DNA of 64,000 nucleotides, from assembly GCF_900292035.1 (NCBI RefSeq), contig NZ_OMPO01000001.1, forward strand, positions 1,309,192-1,373,191. The letters are read 5' to 3'. The notes under the pieces were generated by a model that saw nothing but the letters and a program-made list of their open reading frames with translations, did no database searches and was not told the DNA's origin. The stretch is from Blastococcus sp. Marseille-P5729 (GTDB lineage: Bacteria > Actinomycetota > Actinomycetes > Mycobacteriales > Antricoccaceae). This document shows positions 10,339-19,059 of this stretch, one piece after another. Position numbers and translations under genes: made by a program. Position 1 is the stretch's first letter. Each line of letters starts with the position of its first letter.

Positions 10339-11268
10339 GTGAGCAATCCCCACGATCCCGATCAGCGCTTCCCCAGCGACGGCCCGAACGGCGACTTCGG
10401 GGCGCCGACCGGACCGCATAGCCCGTACGACGGCGCGCCGAGCACGCCTCCGCCGCCGACTGCCCCCGGTCAGTTCGCAGCGCAGGGCACTGAGCAGGAC
10501 GGTCCCCGCGCGTCGTACGGCCAGCAACCGCCGTACGACTATGGGCAGTCACCGGAGAACGAGTACGTGGTCGAGACTGGCCCCACGAGCCCACAGCAGC
10601 AGACCTATCGTGACGCTCCCGACCCCTTCGGCGGCGCATCGGCAGAGCGCGCCAAGGGGCCGGACGACGAGGGCTCCGGCGCAAAGAAGTGGGCCGTACC
10701 GCTGGCTGCGCTGATCGCCGTGCTGGCGCTCGCGGCGGGCGTCTACTTCCTGATCATCAAGCCTGGTAGCGACGACGAGTCCAGCGCAGCGGACGGCGAG
10801 CGCACGACCTCACAGGACGCCGACCGCTCCGGGGACGCCGGCACCGCGGAGGGCGGCGGCGAGGATGCTGCTGCGGCGATCGTCGGCACCTACGAGGTCA
10901 GCGGCACCGTCGCGAGCTACACCGGTCCACAGACCGGTCAGCTCGGCGGCGGGCCTAAGCAGGCCGGAGACCCTGCATTCAAAAGCCCGCAGACCTGGAC
11001 GATCGAGGGCGAGTGCACGGACGCCGCGAGCTGCGAGCTCCCGCTGAGCATCACCCCCGGCGACACCCAGGTCACCCTCACGCTTGAGGGCGACACCTGG
11101 AAGGGCGAGAGCAAGGAGACGATTCAGTGCTCCGCCGGCGGCGAGCAGACCGAGGCGACCGTCGTCATCGAGATGCCGAAGGAGGGCGGTACGGCCAAGC
11201 GCACCGTCACCGCCACCTGCGGCGAGCAGATCATCGAGGTCAACGACCTCACGCTGACCAAGAAGTAG
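10339..11268 (+). CDS. Hypothetical membrane-anchored protein with Pro-rich N-terminus
   Basis: 309 residues. Residues about 1-110 are Pro/Gly/Asp-rich and disordered. One membrane helix follows (KKWAVPLAALIAVLALAAGVYFLIIKPG, given by position about 114-140). The extracytoplasmic domain has four cysteines in its second half (ECTDAASCELP, IQCSAGG, TATCGEQ), possibly disulfides. The GTG start at 10339 has GGAG 5-8 bp upstream. No family is recognised. It is divergent from dnaK, with the shared 230-bp region carrying the HAIR-like site. Confidence 0.7.
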   Translation: MSNPHDPDQRFPSDGPNGDFGAPTGPHSPYDGAPSTPPPPTAPGQFAAQGTEQDGPRASYGQQPPYDYGQSPENEYVVETGPTSPQQQTYRDAPDPFGGASAERAKGPDDEGSGAKKWAVPLAALIAVLALAAGVYFLIIKPGSDDESSAADGERTTSQDADRSGDAGTAEGGGEDAAAAIVGTYEVSGTVASYTGPQTGQLGGGPKQAGDPAFKSPQTWTIEGECTDAASCELPLSITPGDTQVTLTLEGDTWKGESKETIQCSAGGEQTEATVVIEMPKEGGTAKRTVTATCGEQIIEVNDLTLTKK

Positions 11269-11277
11269 CCGCCGGCC

Positions 11278-12285
11278 TCAGATCCAGTCCCTGGAGCGCA
11301 GTAGCGCGTAGAGACCGATCGACAGCGCGAGGATCAGCACCACGGACTGGACCAGCCCGAAGTTGTTCGAGAATCCCGGATAGGGCAGGTTCTGCCCGAA
11401 CCATCCCGTGACCGCGGTCGGTACGGCGATGATCGCCGCCCACCCGGCGAGCTTCTTCATCACGACGTTCAGGTGCGCGTCCTGCAGCGACAGATTGGTC
11501 TCGAACACGGTGGTCACCATGTCGCGTAGCGACTCGGTCCACTCCGCCGCCCGCAGGACGTGGTCGTACAGGTCGTCGTACAGCGGATCGAGGGCGCTGT
11601 TGCCGGTCTTGCGGTGCCGCAGCAGCGTGTTGACGACCTCGCGCATCGGCAGTACGACCCGGCGCAGCTGCACCAGGTCCTTGCGCAGCCCGTAGATGGA
11701 CCGCTGGAAGGCCCGGCCGGTGTGGCGCTCCTCGAACAGCGTATCTTCCAAGTCTTCGATGCCGTCGTCCAGCTGCTGGATGGTCTCGAAGTGACCGTCG
11801 ACGATCACATCGAGCAGCCCATGCATCAGTGCGCCGCTGCCGTGCACGAGCAGGTCGTAGTTCTCCTCCCACGCCCGCAGCACTGGCGACATGTCGAAGT
11901 CGTCGTCCAGCCGGACGGTGATCAGCCCGCCGTCCATCAGGAATCCCGACACACGGCTCAGCCGCAGCCGTCCGTGGTTGTCGGCCGCGTCGAGCGGCTG
12001 ATCGACCAGTCGCGTCGCATAGGTCATGAAGAACAGGTGGTGCGCATGCCGGGTCACCTTGGGACGCTCCCGCGGGGCGGTCGCGTCCTCCAGCGCGGCG
12101 TCGTCCAGCCCGACCGCGGCGGCCAGTTTCTCCAGATCGCTACGCGAGGGCCGCACCAGATCGATCCACACCATCGAGCCGGGGTTCGCTAACTCGTCGG
12201 AGATCCGCTCGAGCGGTATCCGCTCGGTAGCGACCGCACCGTTACGCCAGACCTGGCAGGTCACCACCGCATCTTGCTCAGCCAC
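11278..12285 (-). CDS. CorA-family Mg2+ transporter-like protein
   Basis: 335 residues. A soluble N-terminal alpha/beta domain is followed by a long helix and two C-terminal membrane helices (AGWAAIIAVPTAVTGWFGQN and NFGLVQSVVLILALSIGLYALL). The loop reads FGQNLPYPG, so the classical GMN motif of CorA is GQN here; my recollection is that this variant also occurs in other actinobacterial CorA paralogs. Selectivity is therefore uncertain. The GTG start at 12285 leads into AEQDAVVTCQVWRNG. The 3' end is convergent with the preceding membrane protein, 9 bp away. Confidence 0.88.
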   Translation of the reverse strand: MAEQDAVVTCQVWRNGAVATERIPLERISDELANPGSMVWIDLVRPSRSDLEKLAAAVGLDDAALEDATAPRERPKVTRHAHHLFFMTYATRLVDQPLDAADNHGRLRLSRVSGFLMDGGLITVRLDDDFDMSPVLRAWEENYDLLVHGSGALMHGLLDVIVDGHFETIQQLDDGIEDLEDTLFEERHTGRAFQRSIYGLRKDLVQLRRVVLPMREVVNTLLRHRKTGNSALDPLYDDLYDHVLRAAEWTESLRDMVTTVFETNLSLQDAHLNVVMKKLAGWAAIIAVPTAVTGWFGQNLPYPGFSNNFGLVQSVVLILALSIGLYALLRSRDWI

Positions 12286-12328
12286 CCCTATATTCTGGCC
12301 CCTCGGACGCCGTCTGCGACCGAGCCAC

Positions 12329-13576
12329 TCATGCGCTGCTCGGGTAGACCTCGAGCCGGTCCCCGGGTCGAGCGCGCGTAGTTAGGTAGATGCCGATTCC
12401 GGCGATCGCGGCGGCGATCGCCATGGCGAGGTCCATCGCCGCGAAGCTGCCCAGAGCCCCGGCGAGCGAGGCGCCGATCCAGGGCGACAGCGCCTGCGCA
12501 AGCGTGATCGGCATGCCGAAGACGCCGACCAGCGCGCCGTACCGCTCCGGTCCCCAGACCTCGACGACCGCGGTGGCGTGCATCAGGGTTCCCGCGCCGC
12601 GCGCCGCTCCGAAGAGGACGGCGATCACCACGACCGCCCACATCGGGCCGGTGATGGCCACCAGCAGCATTGTCGACGTGACCATCGTCGCCACGATGAC
12701 GATGTTGCGGATGCTGCGGATCGCTGGAGCGCTGAAGCGGCCGAACCCGAGCCTGCCGAGGAGCTGGCCCAGACCCACCACCCCCAGCGCAACCGCGCCG
12801 AAGCCGTGGCTGAAGCCTCGCTCGGTCATCAGCGACACGATCGTGAGGGTGACCGCAAACCCGCACAACGTGAAGGTGGTGACCGAAGCCGATAGCGCGA
12901 TGAACCGTCCCGAACGGACGATCGGCCCGACACCGATACCCGTGGTCTCTTTGCGGACCGGCGTCCACGGTGGGGTGAGGAAGAACCACTGCAACGGCAC
13001 CAGCACCACGACGAGCAGGATGCCGAGGATCACCCACGTCGTCCGCCACCCGTAGGCCTCCAGCAGCGCGCTGGTGAGCGGGGCGAAGACGGTGCTGGAC
13101 ACCCCGCCGACGAGCGTGACCGCAGTGATCCCCTTGACGCGGTCCTTGCCCAGCCACGCGGCGCACGCGGCGAAGGAGACCTGATAGAACAGCGCCGGCA
13201 TGGCGATTCCGCACAGCATCCAGCCGATCGTGAGCTCGGTCAGCGACTCGGCGCGCGAGATCAGCAGAATCGGCGGCAGGGTGAGCAACGATCCGAGAGT
13301 CATCAGCATCCGCGGCCCGCGCCGCTCGACCAGCCAGCCCATCGGCACGCCGACGAACGCGCTCACGATGAGCCCGGCGGTGAACGCACCCGACAGCGCC
13401 GAGCGGCTCCAGCCGGTGTCGGCGCTCATCACCTCGAGCGCGACCGGCATCGCGTAGAACAGCACTCCCCAGCCGACCAGCTGGGTCACGCACAGCACGA
13501 CCACGGCCGCGATCAGTGAGCGGCGCGACGTCGGCGCGGGCGGCCGCTGCACCTCACTCGCTGGCTCGCCCGTCAT
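12329..13576 (-). CDS. MFS transporter
   Basis: 415 residues with twelve predicted membrane segments, starting LIAAVVVLCVTQLVGWGVLFYAM. The loop 2-3 motif GWLVERRGPRMLM matches the MFS motif A region. The overall pattern (GVLFYAMPVALEVM, TGWSRSALSGAF) resembles the oxalate/formate and monocarboxylate branch. The substrate is not known. It sits between the CorA-like gene and map on the same strand. Confidence 0.85.
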   Translation of the reverse strand: MTGEPASEVQRPPAPTSRRSLIAAVVVLCVTQLVGWGVLFYAMPVALEVMSADTGWSRSALSGAFTAGLIVSAFVGVPMGWLVERRGPRMLMTLGSLLTLPPILLISRAESLTELTIGWMLCGIAMPALFYQVSFAACAAWLGKDRVKGITAVTLVGGVSSTVFAPLTSALLEAYGWRTTWVILGILLVVVLVPLQWFFLTPPWTPVRKETTGIGVGPIVRSGRFIALSASVTTFTLCGFAVTLTIVSLMTERGFSHGFGAVALGVVGLGQLLGRLGFGRFSAPAIRSIRNIVIVATMVTSTMLLVAITGPMWAVVVIAVLFGAARGAGTLMHATAVVEVWGPERYGALVGVFGMPITLAQALSPWIGASLAGALGSFAAMDLAMAIAAAIAGIGIYLTTRARPGDRLEVYPSSA

Positions 13577-13627
13577 GCCGCCATTGTGCCCGAGTCCCTT
13601 AGCACTGTTAAGTGATTGGGCGCTCTG

Positions 13628-13647
13628 CCGCGGCGAATCGGCCGCGG
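13628..13647 (-). terminator. Hairpin downstream of map
   Basis: CCGCGGC (13628-13634) and GCCGCGG (13641-13647) are exact arms around a 6-nt loop, 8 bp beyond the map stop. GC-rich and without a T-tract. A role in ending the map transcript is plausible. Confidence 0.45.
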
Positions 13648-13654
13648 GATCGAA

Positions 13655-14422
13655 TTACCCGCGGGCCGTCATGACGATCGGGCCGTCCTTGGTGATCGCG
13701 ACGGTGTGCTCGACGTGCGCGGTGCGCGAGCCGTCCGCGGCGCGCAGCGTCCAGCCGTCGTCGTCGATCACCAGGTCATCGGTGGAGACCATCAGCCACG
13801 GCTCGATCGCGATCACCAGGCCCGGCTTGAGCTTCATCCCTCGACCCGCCGCGCCGTCGTTGGGCACGTGCGGGTCGCCGTGCATCGTGCTGCCGACGCC
13901 GTGTCCGCCGAAGTCGGTGTTGAAGCCGTAGCCGGCACCGCGCATGATCTGCCCGATCGCGTGCGAGATGTCGCCGACCCGGTTGCCCGCCTGAGCCTGC
14001 GCGATGCCCGCGTTGAGCGCCTTGGTCGCGGTCTCGATCATCCGCAGATCGTCGGGGTTCTCGGTGCCGACGTTGAAGCTGACCGCCGAGTCGCACACCC
14101 AGCCGTCGACCGACACCGCGAAGTCCAGGCTCAGCAGGTCGCCGTCCTTGAGCTTGTAGCTGCGCGGCTTGCCGTGCAGCACCGCGTCGTTGACCGAGGT
14201 GCAGATGACGTGGCCGAACGGTCCGCGGCCGAAGGACGGCGCGTAGTCGATGTAGCAGGACTCGGCGCCGCGCTCGCGGATCATCTCGTGGGCCCGGGCG
14301 TCGATGTCGAGCAGATTGTCACCGACGCGGACCTCCTGCTGGAGAGTCGACAGCACGTGGGCGACGAACTCGCCGGCGGGCTTCATCTGCTCGATCTCGC
14401 GCGGCGAGAGGATCTCGATCAT
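13655..14422 (-). CDS. map: Type I methionine aminopeptidase
   Basis: 255 residues. Metal ligands appear in order: LLSLDFAVSVDGWVCDSAV (two Asp), FGGHGVGSTMHGDPHVPN (His), IAIEPWLM (Glu) and HVEHTVAI (Glu). The fold begins with REIEQMKPAGEFVAHVL. It removes the initiator methionine from nascent proteins. There is no N-terminal zinc or SH3 extension. The ATG has an ACCTGA context without a strong SD. Confidence 0.95.
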   Translation of the reverse strand: MIEILSPREIEQMKPAGEFVAHVLSTLQQEVRVGDNLLDIDARAHEMIRERGAESCYIDYAPSFGRGPFGHVICTSVNDAVLHGKPRSYKLKDGDLLSLDFAVSVDGWVCDSAVSFNVGTENPDDLRMIETATKALNAGIAQAQAGNRVGDISHAIGQIMRGAGYGFNTDFGGHGVGSTMHGDPHVPNDGAAGRGMKLKPGLVIAIEPWLMVSTDDLVIDDDGWTLRAADGSRTAHVEHTVAITKDGPIVMTARG

Positions 14423-14553
14423 TCAGGTCAGCTCTTTCTGCTCATCTGCGCTCAGCGGTCTATCCGCAACATTCTCCCCGATCCCGATGAGTTCGCGGCG
14501 GCTGCCTGGTCAGTACTGACAAGAGCCGCACCACCGACCCGAAGGAGAACGCC

Positions 14554-14976
14554 ATGCAGCACCAGATGATCTTCGTCAACCTCCCCGTCGCCGACATCGA
14601 TGCGAGCCGGGAGTTCTTCACGCGCATCGGCTACCGCTTTGACGAGCGGATGTGCCAGGCGGGCACCTGCCTCGGCATGGAGCTCGGCCCCAACATGTAC
14701 GCGATGCTGCTCGACCGGAAGTTCTTCGGAACCTTCCACGACGCACAGATCGCCGAGGCCGGCCAGCACGAGGTGCTTACCTGCCTGTCGGCGTCCGGAC
14801 CGCAGGAGGTGGACCAGGTCGTCGAGGCCGCCTTGGCGGCCGGCGGCACGCAGGTCCGCAAGGAGCAGAACGGCGACTGGATGTACGGGCGCTCGTACGC
14901 CGATCTCGACGGCCACATCTGGGAGATCATGTGGATGGACGTCGAGAAGGCCACCGCGGCCGGTTCCTTCGGCTAG
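14554..14976 (+). CDS. VOC-family (glyoxalase/bleomycin-resistance fold) protein
   Basis: 140 residues with two beta-alpha-beta-beta-beta modules. MIFVNLPVADIDASREFFTRIGY opens the first, and YADLDGHIWEIMWMD closes the second; the latter HIWE is the typical metal or substrate-binding end. AAGGAG precedes the ATG. The sequence resembles small cytosolic VOC proteins found next to ECF sigma factors. The function is unknown. Confidence 0.85.
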   Translation: MQHQMIFVNLPVADIDASREFFTRIGYRFDERMCQAGTCLGMELGPNMYAMLLDRKFFGTFHDAQIAEAGQHEVLTCLSASGPQEVDQVVEAALAAGGTQVRKEQNGDWMYGRSYADLDGHIWEIMWMDVEKATAAGSFG

Positions 14977-15067
14977 ACCCACGATCTGCGGGGCTGTGGC
15001 GCACGCTGCGATACCGCTAGCGTGCTCCACAGCCCGGCAGATTCCCCACTCGATGAAGGAGATTGCG

Positions 15068-16030
15068 GTGGACAGCGAGGACTTCGAGCGCCAGACCATG
15101 CCGCTGCGTGCCGGGCTGCTCGCGCACTGCTACCGGATGATGGGATCCGCGGTGGACGCCGAGGACCAGGTGCAGGAGACCTATCTGCGCGCGTGGCGGG
15201 CATTTCACGACTTCGACGGCCGATCCTCGGTGAAGACCTGGATGTACCGCATCGCCACGAACAGTTGCCTCAACGCGCTGTCGTCGGCGCAGCGGCGGCT
15301 GCTGCCCAGCGATCTCGGCGGAGGCCCCGGCGATCCTGCTGCCGCGATCACCCCGCGCGAGCAGCAGCCGTGGCTCGAGCCGTTGCCGGAGGCGATGATG
15401 TGGCAGGACGCCGCACCGACTCCCGAGGAGCAACTCCTCGGTCGCGAGAACATCACCCTCGCGTGGACGGCGGCCCTGCACGGGCTCACTCCCAAGCAGC
15501 GCGCCGTCCTCCTGCTGCGGCAGGTGCTGCAGATGTCGGCCGCCGAGACCGCCGAGACCCTGGACACCACCGTCGCGTCGGTGAACTCGACCCTGCAGCG
15601 CTGCCGCGCAGCCGTGGGCGACGGGCTGGGCGAGACCGGCGCAGATCGCGCGGACGACGACGAGGACGCCGCGGCGGTCGACGCCTTCGTCAACGCCTTC
15701 GAGCGGCATGACTTCGACGCCATCGTCAGCTCCATGGCCGGCGACGTCAGATGGCAGATGCCGCCGTTCGATCGCTACTATATCGGCAATCAGGACGCCG
15801 CCACGCTCTCGTTCACGCACTGCCCTGCGAACGAGGCGGGCGATCTGCGATTCCGACGCGCCCGCTCGAACGGCCAGCCCGCGGTTGGCATGTACCTGCG
15901 CAAGGGCGATCAGTGGGAGGCCTTCCAGTTCCAGGTTCTACAGGTGCGCAACGGCAAGATCAGCGACGTCGTCGGCTGGTTCGAGCCGCACCACTTCCGG
16001 CTTGCGGGCCTGCCACTGGTCCTCGAATGA
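15068..16030 (+). CDS. ECF sigma factor (SigX5/SigG-like) with SnoaL-like tail
   Basis: 320 residues. Region 2 reads GLLAHCYRMMGSAVDAEDQVQETYLRAWRAF with KTWMYRIATNSCLNAL; region 4 is LTPKQRAVLLLRQVLQMSAAETAETL. A C-terminal NTF2/SnoaL-like domain follows (DAFVNAFERHDFDAIVSSMAGDVRWQMPP), as in ECF41/SigX5-type factors that carry their own regulatory domain. AAGGAGA at 15056-15062 is well spaced from the GTG at 15068; an in-frame ATG at 15053 lies before that SD and is less likely. No anti-sigma gene is adjacent. The VOC gene upstream may be co-transcribed. Confidence 0.9.
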   Translation: MDSEDFERQTMPLRAGLLAHCYRMMGSAVDAEDQVQETYLRAWRAFHDFDGRSSVKTWMYRIATNSCLNALSSAQRRLLPSDLGGGPGDPAAAITPREQQPWLEPLPEAMMWQDAAPTPEEQLLGRENITLAWTAALHGLTPKQRAVLLLRQVLQMSAAETAETLDTTVASVNSTLQRCRAAVGDGLGETGADRADDDEDAAAVDAFVNAFERHDFDAIVSSMAGDVRWQMPPFDRYYIGNQDAATLSFTHCPANEAGDLRFRRARSNGQPAVGMYLRKGDQWEAFQFQVLQVRNGKISDVVGWFEPHHFRLAGLPLVLE

Positions 16031-16033
16031 GGT

Positions 16034-17218
16034 TCAGAGCCGTTTCGGGTCGACCAGGCTCTCGTTGAGCTGGGCGGCCATGAGCCCGTGCCCCGCCAGC
16101 AGCAGCACGGCGAACCCCAGCGCGGAGATGCTCGTGCCGATCGGCACGCTCAGGACCCCGGTCAGGCCGAGGACTCCGATGATCGCGACGATCGGGGCTG
16201 CCACCCAGAAGACCGGCGCCAGCCAGGCGACCTTCTGCAGCTGACTCACCAGATCGGTGCGTACCGCCTCCACGCCGGTCCGCCGCTTGGGCAGCTGGCC
16301 CACGTGAGCGGGTTCCACCCGGATGCCGTACGACGCGGCAAAGGCGGCGAGCTCGCGCGGGTCGAACGGCTCGGTGATGTCCGCTGACAGCCGTTCACCG
16401 GTCTGCGGGTCTCGTCCCCGGACCACGAGGCCGCGCTCCGCGTGCCGGCCACTCCCCGTGACGTCGTACGGCGCGAGGACCAGCGCCTGGCCTTGGGGGA
16501 AGTCCTGGGCCTTGGCGTAGTCGTGGAGGGTCAGACGGTGCCCGTCGGCGACGAGGATCAGGCCAGGCGTTCGGTTCGCGCTGCGCAGCCCGGCGGCGCG
16601 ATGTCTCTGGTAGTAACGCTGTTCGCGCCACACCAGTGCGAGCAGACCGAGCGGCTGAGCCAGGACGACACCGACGAACATCCCGAGGAAGGCCATGACC
16701 GCTACCAGCACCGGTCGCGACCCCTCTTCCGGGACGAAGAACCCGGCCAACAGCGCAGCACCGCCGAGGACGGCGCCGACAATCATCCACTGGAACGGCG
16801 GCGCGGCGACGGAGCCGGCGACGCTGGTGCCCGGACCGATCCGCTCGCCCGCGCTCGCCGTCAGCTCGGCCGTTTGCAGGTACCCGAGGTCGGCGTACTG
16901 CAGCCCCGCGCGTTCGGCGAACCGCTTGGCTGCCGCGGGATCGTAGGCTTCGCGGTCGGAGTTCGCGAGCCACGCGAGGGTGCCGCCCGCCGCGTCGAGG
17001 ATCCGCCACCCCGATCGCGGCACACCACGTCGCTGGACCTCTCCCGGCCTCCTGGGCGGCCGGACGACGGTGGTGTACCTGGCGAGCGTGAGGGCACCTT
17101 CGGGTCCGATCGGGTACTCGCGGCGTCCGTCCGGCCACTCCAGCCGCAGCGATCCGGGGACGGCGCTGAGCGTCGCAACACCACTCATCCCCGGATTGGG
17201 TCGAAGCAGGTCGTTCAT
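16034..17218 (-). CDS. Hypothetical integral membrane protein
   Basis: 394 residues. A soluble N-terminal third is followed by two membrane helices (FQWMIVGAVLGGAALLAGFFV and PVLVAVMAFLGMFVGVVLAQPLGLL). Then comes a cytosolic-looking domain and two C-terminal helices (LAPVFWVAAPIVAIIGVLGL and ISALGFAVLLLAGHGLMA). No known domain is recognised. It is convergent with the sigma factor gene, 3 bp apart, and lies 10 bp downstream of the calcium-repeat gene on the same strand, so those two may form an operon. Confidence 0.7.
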   Translation of the reverse strand: MNDLLRPNPGMSGVATLSAVPGSLRLEWPDGRREYPIGPEGALTLARYTTVVRPPRRPGEVQRRGVPRSGWRILDAAGGTLAWLANSDREAYDPAAAKRFAERAGLQYADLGYLQTAELTASAGERIGPGTSVAGSVAAPPFQWMIVGAVLGGAALLAGFFVPEEGSRPVLVAVMAFLGMFVGVVLAQPLGLLALVWREQRYYQRHRAAGLRSANRTPGLILVADGHRLTLHDYAKAQDFPQGQALVLAPYDVTGSGRHAERGLVVRGRDPQTGERLSADITEPFDPRELAAFAASYGIRVEPAHVGQLPKRRTGVEAVRTDLVSQLQKVAWLAPVFWVAAPIVAIIGVLGLTGVLSVPIGTSISALGFAVLLLAGHGLMAAQLNESLVDPKRL

Positions 17219-17228
17219 CGGCTCTAGC

Positions 17229-18023
17229 TCACTCGTCGTAGGAGTGCATCTCGTCGATCACGCCGTCCTGGTTGTGGTCGTAGCCGATCAGCTCGATATC
17301 CCCGTCATTGTTCGCATCCAGGCCATAGGTGTCGAGGCCTCCGTCGCCGTCGGTATCCATCCCGTACAGGTCCTGAATGCCGTCCTGGTTGGTGTCCCAG
17401 CTGGTGCCGACGTACTCGCCGTCGGCGTTGTAGGCGTCCTGTGCATCGGCGTAGCCATCGCCGTTGCTGTCGTAGTAGCTGCCGGTCGTGGCGACCGTCG
17501 GGTCGTACGCCGCCTCGCTGCCGCCTGAGCCGCCCGCGAACACGTCCGTGGAGAAATCGCCGCTGCTGGCCGATGTACCGTCCGCCGAGGTCGAGAAGAC
17601 CTCGTCCTCGAACCCCGCAGTGGCATCGTCGAAGGTCTCCGACACCCAGCCAGCATCCGACGACGTCGTGTCGGGCGAGGCGGGAGCAGCGGGTGCGGGG
17701 GCAGCGGGCGCGGGCGCTCCGTCACCGGCGATCGCGCCGCCGGCGACCGGCGGGTTCTGACCGGTGTCGTACTCGTTGTGGTAGACCGTCGCCGAGCCGT
17801 CGTCGGCATACCCATCGCCGTCCCAGTCGGTCACGGTGGTGTCGGTCCACTGATCACCGTTGGTGTCGATGTTGTAGGTGTCGAGGACGCCGTCCCCGTC
17901 GGTGTCGTATCCGACCTGGTCCGCGACACCGTCGCCATCCGAGTCGAAGGTGTAGCCGCCGCCCGGCGTGGTCTCTCCACCCTTGTAGTAGTCGCCGCCC
18001 GGGGCGGACTTGTCAACACTCAT
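17229..18023 (-). CDS. Asp-rich calcium-binding repeat protein (TSP3/dockerin-like)
   Basis: 264 residues. Two clusters of DxDGDGxxD-type loops are seen: about residues 25-75 (DSDGDGVADQ, DTDGDGVLDT, DTNGDQWTD, DWDGDGYADD) and about 185-264 (DSNGDGYADA, DTNQDGIQD, DTDGDGGLDT, DHNQDGVIDE). An Ala/Pro/Ser-rich linker separates them. Such loops usually bind Ca2+. No signal peptide is visible. The ATG at 18023 has GGGAG upstream; a TTG at 18035 is less likely. It precedes the membrane protein gene in the same direction. Confidence 0.7.
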   Translation of the reverse strand: MSVDKSAPGGDYYKGGETTPGGGYTFDSDGDGVADQVGYDTDGDGVLDTYNIDTNGDQWTDTTVTDWDGDGYADDGSATVYHNEYDTGQNPPVAGGAIAGDGAPAPAAPAPAAPASPDTTSSDAGWVSETFDDATAGFEDEVFSTSADGTSASSGDFSTDVFAGGSGGSEAAYDPTVATTGSYYDSNGDGYADAQDAYNADGEYVGTSWDTNQDGIQDLYGMDTDGDGGLDTYGLDANNDGDIELIGYDHNQDGVIDEMHSYDE

Positions 18024-18186
18024 GATGACTCCCAAGGAAATCGCCGATGCTCAGCCGCTCGGCGGTGCTCATGCGTAGTGGTGTTCAGAATGTGCGGTGC
18101 GCCGAAGTCGTTCCGGCGCGCCGGTGAGACGACACGCGCCGAACCGGCGGTTCCGCTCGGGCGGGGACCCTACGCCTGACCTTACG

Positions 18187-18846
18187 ATGATCGCCGTGGA
18201 AGAACCATCGTCGTGCGGCGTGCGCGCTGAGGACCGCATCACCGATCCGGCGCGATTGCGGCGGACGGTCCTGGTCGTGGCCGTGCTGAACTTCGGCTAC
18301 TTCTTCGTGCAGATGTCGGTGGCCTTAGCGATCGCGTCGGTCGCCTTGTTCGCGGATTCGGTCGACTTCCTCGAGGACACGGCCGTCAATCTGCTGATCT
18401 TCGTGGCACTCGGCTGGCCGCTGCGCCGTCGGTCGGTGCTCGGGAAGATCATGGCGCTGCTGATCGTCGTCCCCTCGCTCGCGGCGGCGTGGCAGGCGAT
18501 CGACAAGGCGGGCGACCCTCAGCCGCCCGCATTCTGGCCCCTCGTTCTGGCATCGCTCGGCGCGATCGTCATCAACGGCATCAGCGCGTGGCTGCTTGCC
18601 CGCGTCCGATCGCATGGCGGCTCGCTGTCGCGCGCGGCCTTCGTCGCGGCTCGCAACGACGTGCTGATCAACGTCTCGATCATCGTGATGGCTGCGTTGA
18701 CGTTGTGGACGGGGTCCGGCTGGCCGGACATCATTCTCGGAGCCGGGATCATCCTGCTGGCGCTGTACTCGGCGTACGAAGTTTGGGAAGTAGCCGAGGA
18801 GGAGCGGCTCGCGGCGAAGGCCCTCGCCGGCGAAGCTCTCGACTGA
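18187..18846 (+). CDS. Cation diffusion facilitator-like membrane protein
   Basis: 219 residues with six membrane segments. FGYFFVQMSVALAIASVALFADSVDFLEDTAVNLLIFVAL resembles the first CDF helices with the Asp-rich DSxDFLED site, and the later helix AARNDVLINVSIIVMAAL holds the second HxxxD-like position as NDVLIN. The C-terminal cytosolic metal domain of classical CDF proteins is missing. ATG 18187 is taken because the upstream in-frame extension is Arg-rich. Metal specificity cannot be predicted. Confidence 0.75.
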   Translation: MIAVEEPSSCGVRAEDRITDPARLRRTVLVVAVLNFGYFFVQMSVALAIASVALFADSVDFLEDTAVNLLIFVALGWPLRRRSVLGKIMALLIVVPSLAAAWQAIDKAGDPQPPAFWPLVLASLGAIVINGISAWLLARVRSHGGSLSRAAFVAARNDVLINVSIIVMAALTLWTGSGWPDIILGAGIILLALYSAYEVWEVAEEERLAAKALAGEALD

Positions 18847-18873
18847 GCGCTCTCTCGCTCCACCGTGGAGGGT

Positions 18874-19023
18874 CACCACGTCTCGACGTCGGTCGCTGGC
18901 GCTCCCTCGCTCGACGACCGCAGAACACCGACCATCGCGAACAGGCCACCACGTCTCGACATCGGTCGCTGGCGCTCCCTCGCTCGACGACCGTAAAACA
19001 CTCGCTCGACGACCGTAAAACAC
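18874..19023. repeat. 47-bp direct repeat pair plus partial third copy
   Basis: 18874-18920 and 18947-18993 differ at one base. The end of the unit (CTCGCTCGACGACCGT and AAAACAC) is repeated again at 19001-19023. The region lies between the CDF-like gene and the NYN gene, and no ORF is supported. It looks like a dispersed intergenic repeat of the kind seen in other actinobacteria; that dispersion cannot be checked here. Confidence 0.85.
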
Positions 19024-19059
19024 CCGACGAGCGCGAAATACCCGACGAACGGGAATGGG

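Noticed and set aside
18847-19059. CRISPR-like array
   Set aside because: The repeats are 47 bp with one spacer-like gap and a truncated third copy, not regular repeat-spacer units.
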